Shown here: positions 36,214 to 43,601 of the stretch, piece by piece
How positions within the stretch are numbered: position 1 is the stretch's first letter
How the letters are laid out: every line of letters starts with the position of its first letter
NCBI GenBank assembly: GCA_035567895.1
Contig: DATMPC010000070.1
Span: forward strand, 1 to 64,000
Reading direction: 5' to 3'
DNA length: 64,000 bases
Source: Terriglobales bacterium
GTDB lineage: Bacteria; Acidobacteriota; Terriglobia; Terriglobales; Acidobacteriaceae
The notes under the pieces: generated by a model
What the model saw: the letters and a program-made list of their open reading frames with translations, nothing else
Told to the model about the DNA's origin: nothing
Database searches by the model: none
Position numbers and translations under genes: made by a program

Positions 36214-37230
36214 CTACTTTGCCCCAGCATTCAGCAATGCGAGCGTCCCCAGCATCGCGTTTCCCGAAATTTCCAGGCTCTTGGGACTCAATTTGTCAAG
36301 CGTATCTTCAGGCGTGTGATGAAAAGAGTTGTTGTAACCATAATCAAGGTCGATGAAGTCCATTACGGGAATCCCGACGTTTCGGAACGGGAGGTGATCG
36401 TCTTCGATCGCGGTTTGACGCCCGTAGAAGTGCGACTGATATCCGTAATGGCTGGCTGCCGCAAAGGCAATCATTTGCAAGCGTACTGACGAGTTCGCAT
36501 CCTGATCGATGTTCAGGTCGGCATCCCCGATCATGTCTGCCAGAAGCAGAGCTTTGATCTGCTTGCTGGTTCCGTCCTGTTGCCACTTTTCGGCAAGGTG
36601 CTTGCTGCCGTAGAGGCTGTCGCTCGACCAATCGCGCTGCATCGCCTCCTCGCCATCGGTAAACACGAGCCAGACGGTGTGGCCATCCATCGGCCCATTC
36701 TTCACCTTCTCGCGAAACAAGCTGGCAAATTCGAGCAGCAAGCCGGTGGAGGATCCTCCATCATTCGCGCCAACGTAAGTCTTCGGCAGCCAGATATTAG
36801 TTTCGTAGTGCGAGGCAAAGACGACGATGCCTGGTTTCTTGCCTGGATATTTGGCGATGATGTTCCGAACCGGAAAACTTCCCTGAGGAGTGCTCTGGCT
36901 GAAGGCGTCATCTTCGACCTGATCGCCTTTCAGGTGCGCGTGAATGAAATCCTCGGCCCTCTTGTGGCCAGCACTGCCCAGAGGCCGCGAGCCGATTGCG
37001 ACAAACTGCTTTATATATCCCCAACAACGCTGAGGATCGATCTTGAGCGCCTGATTCATCGCAGCATCGATCTGCGGTTGCGAGAGACCGATTTCGGTGG
37101 AGCGCGGATCGGCCTGCGTTTCGTTCTGGGCAGCTCCGGACGCCGGAGGCGACGTGTCGCTCTTAGCGTTCTTGCAGGACAGCAAAACGCTTCCCAAAAT
37201 GAACATCAGGCAAAATGCAAGCAATCTCAT
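36214..37230 (-). CDS. M28-family lipoprotein, glutaminyl-peptide cyclotransferase-like
   Basis: This protein has about 338 residues. A lipobox (GSVLLSC, Cys19) follows a hydrophobic signal, so it is a lipoprotein. The catalytic domain resembles M28 peptidases and animal glutaminyl cyclases: IAIGSRPLGSAGHKRAED-type start, FASHYETN, the zinc Asp in YVGANDGGSSTG, Glu in VFTDGEEA, the segment DSLYGSKHLAEKW, DDHLPF and the last zinc ligand His in SFHHTPEDTLD. The DSLYGSxHLA and DDHxPF stretches favour the cyclase-like branch over aminopeptidases. Either pyroglutamate formation or peptide trimming is possible. The ATG at 37230 is preferred, placing the lipobox correctly. Confidence 0.85.
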   Translation of the reverse strand: MRLLAFCLMFILGSVLLSCKNAKSDTSPPASGAAQNETQADPRSTEIGLSQPQIDAAMNQALKIDPQRCWGYIKQFVAIGSRPLGSAGHKRAEDFIHAHLKGDQVEDDAFSQSTPQGSFPVRNIIAKYPGKKPGIVVFASHYETNIWLPKTYVGANDGGSSTGLLLEFASLFREKVKNGPMDGHTVWLVFTDGEEAMQRDWSSDSLYGSKHLAEKWQQDGTSKQIKALLLADMIGDADLNIDQDANSSVRLQMIAFAAASHYGYQSHFYGRQTAIEDDHLPFRNVGIPVMDFIDLDYGYNNSFHHTPEDTLDKLSPKSLEISGNAMLGTLALLNAGAK

Positions 37231-37276
37231 TCTTTCTTCCACGGCCCGCACAACTGAGGACTACATCTCAAAGGTT

Positions 37277-37310
37277 ATCCGTCCGATCCGTTAAATCCGT
37301 TCAGTCCGTG
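37277..37310 (+). repeat. ATCCGTxxx dispersed repeat copy
   Basis: A run of near-repeats of ATCCGTT(A/C) (TCCGTCCGATCCGTTAAATCC and GTTCAGTCCGTG). Related runs occur at 45139-45180 and 46704-46743. It is noncoding. Confidence 0.55.
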
Positions 37311-37341
37311 TTCTGGCTTGCTTCGGCCTTCGGCGGAAAAC

Positions 37342-38148
37342 CTACCCCTTCGCGCGAGCCTTACGCCGACTGGGATGCACAAGATACGCCACGCCGATAC
37401 TTATGAGATACAGCGCAATCATGGGCGCGGCAAACAAACACATGTTCGTAATATCAGTCGTGGGAGTCACAATCGCCGCAATCGTAAAAATAATCAGGAT
37501 CGAATAGCGCAAATTCCGCCACAACCATCCGGCAGTAACGACTCCCATGAGTGCTAGAAAAAACACGAGGATGGGCAGTTCAAAAACGATGCCCATCCCG
37601 ACGATCAGTGTAAGAAACAGGTCGGTGTACTCCCCAATCGTGATCATGGGCTTGAACTGCGAGCTGTATCCGATCAGGAAATTGAGTGCGGCTGGAAACG
37701 CCATTTTGTACGCGAAGAAGCCACCAGCGATGAACAATCCAACGGTGGCGACCATAAATGGCACTACGTAGCGCTGTTCGTGTTTGTAGAGTCCCGGCGA
37801 AATGAAGAGCCACACTTGATACAAAACGGCGGGAGAAGCCACAAAGATGCCGCCAATCAGCGCCATCTTCAGATACATGTTGAACGGATCGGTGGGGTTC
37901 GTGAATACGAGCTGGGTGTCGAGATGGTTGTTCCTGAGAGCGAAGGTGATCGGACGCTGCATCAGCTCGTAGATCTGTTCGTGATACCAGTAACAAACGC
38001 AGAAGCCCGCGAAGATCGCCAATGCCGAATAGATAATTCTCTTGCGCAGCTCTTCCAGGTGCTCGAGAAGCGACATGCCGGGTAGTTCCACCCGGCTAGT
38101 TACCTCTTCACGAGCTCGTTCGGTGAGGTCTCCGAGGTCTTTAGGCAT
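37342..38148 (-). CDS. tatC: Sec-independent translocase protein TatC
   Basis: This is a 268-residue inner-membrane protein of the twin-arginine export system, which binds signal peptides of folded substrates together with TatB. The N-terminal signature MSLLEHLEELRKRIIYSAL with the conserved Glu and six membrane helices are seen, including FCVCYWYHEQIYELM, the periplasmic TDPFNMYLKMALIGG, FALMGVVTAGWLWRNLRYSIL-type helix 5 and DITNMCLFAAPMIALY. An extra 20-residue N-terminal tail (MPKDLGDLTERAREEV) precedes the usual start. It overlaps tatB by eight bases (start inside tatB end), so translation is coupled. Confidence 0.96.
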   Translation of the reverse strand: MPKDLGDLTERAREEVTSRVELPGMSLLEHLEELRKRIIYSALAIFAGFCVCYWYHEQIYELMQRPITFALRNNHLDTQLVFTNPTDPFNMYLKMALIGGIFVASPAVLYQVWLFISPGLYKHEQRYVVPFMVATVGLFIAGGFFAYKMAFPAALNFLIGYSSQFKPMITIGEYTDLFLTLIVGMGIVFELPILVFFLALMGVVTAGWLWRNLRYSILIIFTIAAIVTPTTDITNMCLFAAPMIALYLISIGVAYLVHPSRRKARAKG

Positions 38149-38548
38149 TTCCTGCCGAATCAGGTCTGTAGGACCCCGCCTTGTCAGAGGAAGACGAGTG
38201 CGTCACGGTGTAGTCCGGCTCTGAGGCAGCGGCAGCAATCTCTGACGTTGAGGCAGGGGCAACGGTGGGTTCAGCGGCTGGCGCGGAGGAACCCACAGTC
38301 AGCGCCGGAGGCTGCGATTCGACGGTGTTGGAAAGGGACACTGGGGGGTCGATGGTGTTTTTCAAATCCGTTTCCAACTCGAGCTTGCGTACCTCGTCCT
38401 CGATTTGCGACTGGAACTCGCGGCTGGCCCGCTTGAATTCGGCCAACCCCTTACCGATTTGCCGGCCAATCTCCGGCAACTTCTTTGGCCCAAACAGTAT
38501 GAGAGCCAGCACAAAGATAAACATCATCTCAGGAAAACCAAGGTTCAT
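38141..38548 (-). CDS. tatB: TatA/TatB-family translocase subunit
   Basis: This is a 135-residue protein. The membrane helix MNLGFPEMMFIFVLALILFGP is followed by the hinge KKLPEIGRQIGKGLAEFKRA, a charged amphipathic helix (EFQSQIEDEVRKLELETD) and a low-complexity Ala/Ser/Pro tail. The Glu after GFPE and the long amphipathic helix suggest TatB, but in this phylum a single TatA/B protein can play both parts. It is first in the tatBC operon. Upstream lies a repeat-rich spacer with long inverted repeats. Confidence 0.9.
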   Translation of the reverse strand: MNLGFPEMMFIFVLALILFGPKKLPEIGRQIGKGLAEFKRASREFQSQIEDEVRKLELETDLKNTIDPPVSLSNTVESQPPALTVGSSAPAAEPTVAPASTSEIAAAASEPDYTVTHSSSSDKAGSYRPDSAGNA

Positions 38549-38592
38549 AAGTCTCCATCATACGGCGATGCCCAGAGATGCGGCAATCAGGG

Positions 38593-38756
38593 GAATCGGG
38601 TGATCGGGGAATCGGGCGATCGGGTAATCGGGTGAAGCAAGACACGAACTTTCCCTCTGCCCGACGCCTGGTATTACAGGCCGAAGCCGAGGCCAACAAC
38701 CGAAAACCCGTTGTTTTTACTTCACCCGATCACCCGATGGCCCGATCACCCGATTC
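38593..38756. repeat. Inverted repeat pair of CGATCGGGT units
   Basis: Left arm 38593-38637 is a run of (GGTGATC/GGGGAATC/GGGCGATC) units ending GGTGAAG. Right arm 38720-38756 is the complementary run beginning CTTCACCCGATCACCCGATG. They are separated by about 80 bases and could form a long stem. Further copies in the right-arm orientation are at 43492-43530 and, in part, 42842-42856. Confidence 0.7.
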
Positions 38757-38823
38757 TCGTATCCAAGAGCACCCCAATGGCATCAAAAAGAACTGAAGTC
38801 ATTGAATTGTCGGATTTTCGTGC

Positions 38824-38852
38824 TTAGCAGCTCGGAAAACCGATGCTATACT
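38824..38852 (+). promoter_or_regulatory. Putative sigma-70 promoter of the CtpA gene
   Basis: TTAGCA (38824-38829) and TATACT (38847-38852) are separated by exactly 17 bases, matching -35/-10 consensus at four and five positions. It would leave a leader of about 105 bases before the ATG at 38963. Confidence 0.45.
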
Positions 38853-38962
38853 CAACCGAAATACTGGTTTCCGGCCGATTTTCATCCCGCAGACCTCTTT
38901 TATCCCCAGGAGAGTTGCAGCGGCCCTGATAACCGTCCGGTGCGTAAGGACGTCCAAACAGC

Positions 38963-40606
38963 ATGGTGAGTAGCTCCCGTCGCTCTCTCTTCTTGGTTCT
39001 CTCAATTCTCCTTCTGTGCGGCTGCATGGGTGCCGTATTCGGACAGCGCAGCTCGGCTGCAGAGGGTTCGTCTGACGGTGAAATCCGCGACAACATCAAG
39101 GAATTCACCCAGATTTACGACGTCGTAGAGAAGAACTACGCGGAGCCGGTGAATCCCGACAAGGCGATTTACAACGGCGCCATCCCCGGAATGCTGCGCG
39201 TTCTCGATCCGCACTCGAACTTCTTCGACCCCAAGCAGTACGCGCTTCTCCGCGAGGATCAGCGTGGCAAGTACTACGGCGTCGGAATGTCAGTCGGACC
39301 GCGCAACAACAAAGTCATCGTGATCGCGCCCTTCGTGGGCACGCCGGCTTACAAGGCTGGGATTCGCCCCGGTGACGTAATCGCTGCCGTCGATGGCAAG
39401 CCCACCGACAATATGACCACCAGCGAAGTTGCCGATCTGCTCAAAGGCCAGAAAGGGACCACAGTCCACATCACCATCATTCGCGAAGGCGCCGACAAGC
39501 CGATCGAATTCACGGTAGTGCGCGACGAAATTCCCCGCTACAGCGTCGATCTCGCATTTGAGATCCGTCCGGGCATCGGCTACATGCACGTCAACGGATT
39601 CACCGAGACCACCGAGCACGAAGTTGCCCAGGGACTCGAGAAGTTCCAGCAGCAGGGTGAACTTAAAGGCCTGATCCTCGACCTGCGCCAGAACCCCGGC
39701 GGACTCCTCAGCGAGGGCGTTGGCGTCGCCGACAAGTTCCTGCACAAAGGACAAGTTATCGTCTCGCATCACGGACGTAATTCGCCTGAGAAGATCTATC
39801 GCGCCGCCCACGGCAACGGCGGCAAGGACTATCCGCTGGTCGTGCTGGTAAATCGTGGCACAGCGTCAGCCGCTGAGATCGTCAGCGGAGCCATCCAGGA
39901 CCACGATCGCGGACTCGTAGTAGGCGAGAGCACTTTTGGCAAAGGACTGGTCCAGACCGTCTATCCGTTAGGCGAGAACACCGGCCTGGCGTTAACCACC
40001 GCCAAGTACTACACGCCCAGCGGACGCCTGATTCAGCGCGAGTACAACGGCGTCTCGCTCTACGACTACTACTACAACCACGACGACCAGACGAACTCCA
40101 ACGTCGGCAAGGAAATCAAGCTCACCGACAGCGGACGCACCGTCTACGGCGGCGGCGGCATCACGCCCGACGTGAAGTTTCCGCAGCCGAAGCCGAACCG
40201 CTTCCAGGACGAACTCCTGCAGCACTACGCGTTCTTCAACTTCGCCAAGCACTACTTGTTCAATCGCCATGTCGGGAAAGACTTCCAGGTGAACGACGCC
40301 GTCCTCCAGGAATTCCGCAAGTACCTCGACGGTGAGAAGATCGCCTACACCGAAGCCGACCTGGTCGGCGTGCAGGACTGGATTGCATCGCACATCAAGG
40401 CAGAATTGTTCGTCTCCGAGTTTGGACAGCAGGAAGGCCTGAAGGTGCAGGCAGAGACAGATCCCCAGATCCTCAAGGCCCTGGAGCTTCTGCCCCAGGC
40501 CCGAGAACTTGCCGACAACGCGAGGCACATAATCGCCGAGCGCACCAGCGCGAGAGCAACATCCTCGTCGTCCTCAGGAGCCACTGCCGCAGCCCAACCG
40601 CAGTAG
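38963..40606 (+). CDS. ctpA: Carboxy-terminal processing protease (S41), CtpA-like
   Basis: This is a 547-residue exported serine protease. The signal peptide RSLFLVLSILLLCGCMGAVFGQ contains a Cys but not an ideal lipobox. An N-terminal helical part (NIKEFTQIYDVVEKNYAEPV) precedes a PDZ domain (about 100-185; GTPAYKAGIRPGDVIAAVDG) and the S41 core: LDLRQNPGGLL, the nucleophile Ser in VNRGTASAAEIVSGA and general-base Lys in ESTFGKGLVQ. The C-terminal 150 residues are a helical extension. CTPs trim C-termini of periplasmic proteins or mature envelope enzymes. Codon use here is notably strict (many C-ending codons), suggesting good expression. Confidence 0.95.
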   Translation: MVSSSRRSLFLVLSILLLCGCMGAVFGQRSSAAEGSSDGEIRDNIKEFTQIYDVVEKNYAEPVNPDKAIYNGAIPGMLRVLDPHSNFFDPKQYALLREDQRGKYYGVGMSVGPRNNKVIVIAPFVGTPAYKAGIRPGDVIAAVDGKPTDNMTTSEVADLLKGQKGTTVHITIIREGADKPIEFTVVRDEIPRYSVDLAFEIRPGIGYMHVNGFTETTEHEVAQGLEKFQQQGELKGLILDLRQNPGGLLSEGVGVADKFLHKGQVIVSHHGRNSPEKIYRAAHGNGGKDYPLVVLVNRGTASAAEIVSGAIQDHDRGLVVGESTFGKGLVQTVYPLGENTGLALTTAKYYTPSGRLIQREYNGVSLYDYYYNHDDQTNSNVGKEIKLTDSGRTVYGGGGITPDVKFPQPKPNRFQDELLQHYAFFNFAKHYLFNRHVGKDFQVNDAVLQEFRKYLDGEKIAYTEADLVGVQDWIASHIKAELFVSEFGQQEGLKVQAETDPQILKALELLPQARELADNARHIIAERTSARATSSSSSGATAAAQPQ

Positions 40607-40619
40607 CCGGCGGTAGAAG

Positions 40620-40675
40620 TACCGGCGGCGGTAGCCGCTGGGTGAGGCAGTACCGCCGGCGGTAGCCGGTGGGTG
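40620..40675 (+). repeat. Two 25-bp direct repeats rich in GGCGGTAG
   Basis: Units TACCGGCGGCGGTAGCCG+CTGGGTG (40620-40644) and TACCGCCGGCGGTAGCCG+GTGGGTG (40651-40675) differ at about two positions. A partial third unit precedes them (GCCGGCGGTAGAAG). They lie right after the ctpA stop. Confidence 0.7.
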
Positions 40676-40694
40676 CGTTCAAGGTCAAACAACA

Positions 40695-40724
40695 AGGCGG
40701 ATTTCATCAAGTGATGAAATCCGC
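40695..40724 (+). terminator. Strong terminator after ctpA
   Basis: GGCGGATTTCAT (40695-40706) pairs perfectly with ATGAAATCCGCC (40713-40724) around a six-base loop, followed by GTTTGGTTTT. Twelve-pair stem plus T-rich tail. Confidence 0.8.
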
Positions 40725-40830
40725 CGTTTGGTTTTCTGGACCATCGCGCGCCCTAGCGCGGGTGTTGCGTTGACTCAGGACTAACGCGCGTACTGACTTA
40801 GACAGAAGCTCCAGCAGCTTAGTAGCTCGC

Positions 40831-41742
40831 TCACAAAAAGTTCTGCAACGCCGTCGTCGTCTCCTTCGGATTCTCCTCGAGCACCCAATGACCGGTGTCA
40901 TTCAGCACCACAGCGCTCACGTCCGTTGCAACTAATTTCATCTGGTTGGCCAGCACCTCTCCCAGCGACTTCTCTCCACCGATGGCCAGCACCGGCATTG
41001 TTAGCTTAGTCTGCGAGAGTTCAGCAAAATCCTTCGCCGCCTGCTGGAACGACACGAAATACGCCCACGCCGCCCGCATCCGTCCCGGACGCGAATAGAC
41101 CGCCGCATATGCCCGCCGGTCCGATTCGGGAATCGAACGCGTCTTGTTCGCCGCCAGATCATTCCAGAAATATTCGAAGTAGGTGCGTTCGCGTCCCTGC
41201 ACCAGCGCCTCGGGCGTCGGACCGTTGAAGCGAAAATGCCAAATCGCCGGATTGTTGTAGACCTCCTCCCAACCGCCAACGCCAGGCAGGAAGGCATCCA
41301 TCACCACCAGCTTTGTCACTTCCGCGGGGAACTGTGCAGCATAGGCATAGGCAACCATCAGCCCAATGTCGTGGCCCACGACTTCCGCCTTCTCAAAGCC
41401 CAGCGACCGCACCAGCGCATGCATGCGCACCGCAGCCGACTTCATATCCAGTCCGTCTTTGGGAATGGCAGAGTCGCCAATCCCCGGCAGGTCCGGCGCA
41501 ATCACCGTAAACCCCCGCGCGAGCGCTGGAATAACCGGCTTCCACATCAGCGAAGTCTCAGCAAATCCATGCAGCAAAACCACCGCCGGACCCTGGCCCG
41601 CCATCATGTAGTGAATTGAAACGCCGTCAACGTCGGCCGCGCGCGAGGAGATCGGATTGTCTGCCGCCTCTGCTGCCGACAATGCCGTGGTCAGAAGAAG
41701 TACAACCGCGATAGAGACAACAAGTCTGAAAAACGTTCGCAA
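40831..41742 (-). CDS. Exported alpha/beta hydrolase, epoxide hydrolase/dehalogenase type
   Basis: This protein has about 303 residues, with an N-terminal signal (FFRLVVSIAVVLLLTTALSAAEA). The fold 1 alpha/beta hydrolase core shows the oxyanion motif LLHGFAETSLMW, APDLPGIGDS, the nucleophile elbow VVGHDIGLMVA in which the nucleophile is Asp rather than Ser, and the catalytic His in DTGHWVLEE. The Asp nucleophile marks it as an epoxide-hydrolase or haloalkane-dehalogenase relative. The native substrate is unknown. A TTG at 41742 with AGGAG eight bases upstream puts the signal peptide at the very start, so I prefer it to an ATG at 41814 without a ribosome site. Confidence 0.85.
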   Translation of the reverse strand: MRTFFRLVVSIAVVLLLTTALSAAEAADNPISSRAADVDGVSIHYMMAGQGPAVVLLHGFAETSLMWKPVIPALARGFTVIAPDLPGIGDSAIPKDGLDMKSAAVRMHALVRSLGFEKAEVVGHDIGLMVAYAYAAQFPAEVTKLVVMDAFLPGVGGWEEVYNNPAIWHFRFNGPTPEALVQGRERTYFEYFWNDLAANKTRSIPESDRRAYAAVYSRPGRMRAAWAYFVSFQQAAKDFAELSQTKLTMPVLAIGGEKSLGEVLANQMKLVATDVSAVVLNDTGHWVLEENPKETTTALQNFL

Positions 41743-42124
41743 GGTGTGTGGCTCCTGATGAGAGAATCTCTGGACTATACAGGACGCCTTCACAGCCGAT
41801 GAGCGATAAGCCAATTAGCGAAAGCTGTTGCAATCCAATTCTCTGTGACGTCCTCCCTTTCCGCTGCCCCATCCTGAGCGGGGACCCCGAACCGCGCTGG
41901 TGTTGCAGGTGAATTTAGGTGGAAGCCCCCGACTTTGAGTCGGGGAACAAGGCTTTCAAGCCTTGCGACAACGACGAGCAGTCAAAGAATTGCGCTTTAG
42001 CGCTGGCTGGGGCTGCGAAGCGCGAAACCCTGAGGCCTTCGACAACGGAAATCAAAGGAGCCGGTGTTTTGCGCTGGCTCTTCAAGCTTCGCAGCTTAGA
42101 AGCTCAGGAGCTTAGCGGCTGTCT
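41743..42124. other. Intergenic spacer with hairpins and repeats
   Basis: No gene is supported; the plus-strand frame at 41919-42188 reads through repeats. Contents are the twin hairpins at 41927-41965 and, at 42015-42043, GCGCGAAACCCTGAGGCC-type sequence that recurs at 42904-42932. Confidence 0.5.
41927..41965. repeat. Two adjacent perfect hairpins
   Basis: CCCCGACT-TTG-AGTCGGGG (41927-41945) and CAAGGCTT-TC-AAGCCTTG (41948-41965), each an eight-pair stem with a two- or three-base loop, only two bases apart. Neither is followed by a T tract. They look like a mobile REP-type element rather than terminators. Confidence 0.65.
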
Positions 42125-42607
42125 TTACTTCGGCGCAGGAGTGTTGTTCTGCGGCTGCGGCTGCGGCTGCGGCTGTTCACTCTGGTGAGCGCGGTCGTTT
42201 TTCTTCTGCAACTTTGCGTCGCGCGGGAGCGAGCTGTCGTTTACTACGCCCACTGCTTGCTGATGCTGGTCTTCCAAAATGGTCTTGACCTTCGCCTGCT
42301 GGTCGGGGGTAAGGTTCAGCGCCGCCGTGAGCGCGCTCACTTGCTCATCGACGCCTGGAGTACCGGAGTGCATCGCCGGCGCCTGCGAAGGCTCAGTCTG
42401 CGGCGTCTGCGCCTCAGGACTCTGCACCGTTCCAGGCTGCGATTGAGGTGATACGGACGGAGGCGTCGCTCCCGGACGCTGCGGATTTTGCTCCGCTGCC
42501 CCTGGTGTTTGCGGCGTCTGCGCGGGTTGCTGCATGGAGCCCTGATGGCCAAAGGCACCCAACGCCATGAGCATGCAGAAAAGAATTGCGACAGTGAAAT
42601 TCTTCAT
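42125..42607 (-). CDS. Exported Gln/Pro-rich protein with LTxxQ-like helix
   Basis: This is a 160-residue protein. A signal peptide (FTVAILFCMLMALGAFG) is followed by about 65 residues rich in Gln, Pro, Thr and Ala. The helical segment VSALTAALNLTPDQQAKVKTILEDQHQQ is the Spy/CpxP-type LTxxQ pattern of periplasmic chaperone or stress proteins. The C-terminal tail ends in a QPQPQPQ run encoded by a (GGCTGC)n microsatellite at about 42153-42176. Envelope-stress or metal binding is conceivable; the evidence is the short LTxxQ helix only. It is a single gene in a repeat-rich area. Confidence 0.7.
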   Translation of the reverse strand: MKNFTVAILFCMLMALGAFGHQGSMQQPAQTPQTPGAAEQNPQRPGATPPSVSPQSQPGTVQSPEAQTPQTEPSQAPAMHSGTPGVDEQVSALTAALNLTPDQQAKVKTILEDQHQQAVGVVNDSSLPRDAKLQKKNDRAHQSEQPQPQPQPQNNTPAPK

Positions 42608-43601
42608 AAGATCTACTCTCCCTTCGAGGTGCGGCCAGTTCTGTCCTGTGATGCCTGTTGAACTCGGCGGGAGGCAAAGAATCGTGAGCTGATGCGCTTC
42701 TCTGCTGTTGCCTTTGCTGGAGCTGATTGCCGTCTCTCCGGTCTGTCATCCCGAAGCGCGGTGTTGCGCGAGGGATCTGCTGTTGGCTGTTTGCGGTTGC
42801 CTAATCGCTAATTGCCGACTGCTGCTTTTCCGTGTTGGCTGTTCACTTCACCCGATGACGTCCTGAGCCTGCCGAAGAGCCTGCCCTGCCTTTTAGCTTG
42901 GGCGCAAAGCGCGAAACCCTGAGGCTTTCGAAGGGGTAGTCGAATGGGATCCTGGGTGTGGTTCTGGCTGTTTGCCGTTGATGAGGTGGCCGGTCCTTAC
43001 GTCAAAAACTGATTTCCACAGCGAGCGACGGTAAGAACCTTGACTCGGTCCTGCGAGTCGGGGTACCACCGAAGAGGAGATCGACAATCGCTTCGCAGCT
43101 TCGTCGTCCGGAGCTTCGCAGCTTGGCTCCGCTTACAAGAAAGGGAGGCGCAGAACGATGACGGTCCTATGCTTCACGAATCCTGGCATTCACTGCAATT
43201 TCACTGTTAATTCACTGCCCCTCTCCGCTACCCCCAGTGTTTATGCGGGTTTTATGCAGCGGAAGAAATTCACTGTTATTTTCACTGATAAATTCACTGT
43301 TAATTCGTTGTTAGTCTCCTGATCAGTGAATTAACAGTGAATCGGAAATCAGCAGCAATTAGCTAGTAGAAACCGGGGTCCCATTTCCGGGGTTCCCCCT
43401 GATCGGGTGAAGTGAACGCAAACGGCGAACACTAAGGTCGCGAAGGAAACGACAAAGGTCACGAAGTATGTCTTTTATGGTTTCGGCTGTTCACTTCACC
43501 CGATGAGCCGATCGCCCGATCACCCGATTCCTTTGGGTTTGCTTCCCTGCCATATCCGTCCTAACATTTGTTAGCTCGACGAAACTCAACGAGGTCTTCC
43601 T
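42608..43601. other. One-kilobase gene-free mosaic of dispersed repeats
   Basis: No coding frame is convincing on either strand. In order the stretch holds TCCCGAAGCGCGGTGTTGCG (about 42750), a CTGTTGGCTGTTTGCGG type unit (42779-), a CTTCACCCGATGACG copy, an inverted degenerate copy of the GGATCCTTCGGCAAGCTC repeat (42858-42884), the GCGCGAAACCCTGAGG unit (42904-42932), a TTCACTG array (43189-43342), GATCGGGTGAAGTG (43400-43413), a GAACAC/AAGGTC/GCGAAGG unit (43427-43466) and the ACCCGATGAGCCGATCGCCC unit (43492-43530). Confidence 0.65.
43189..43342. repeat. TTCACTG array with 15-bp inverted repeat
   Basis: TTCACTG occurs at least six times between 43189 and 43298, mostly as TTCACTGTTA(A/T)T. 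The last unit ATTCACTGTTAATTC (43292-43306) is a perfect inverted match to GAATTAACAGTGAAT (43328-43342), giving a 15-pair stem with a 21-base loop. Units are unevenly spaced, unlike CRISPR. Confidence 0.7.

Noticed and set aside
39290-40528. Long minus-strand frames opposite ctpA
   Set aside because: They result from the strict third-position C/G use of ctpA; no motifs or ribosome sites.
41919-42188. 89-codon plus-strand frame with a GCGCGCGC-like tail
   Set aside because: It reads through two perfect hairpins and a repeat unit and ends inside the GGCTGC microsatellite of the opposite-strand gene.
43189-43342. Possible CRISPR array
   Set aside because: Units are only 7-14 bases, spacers are irregular and very short, and no cas gene is nearby.
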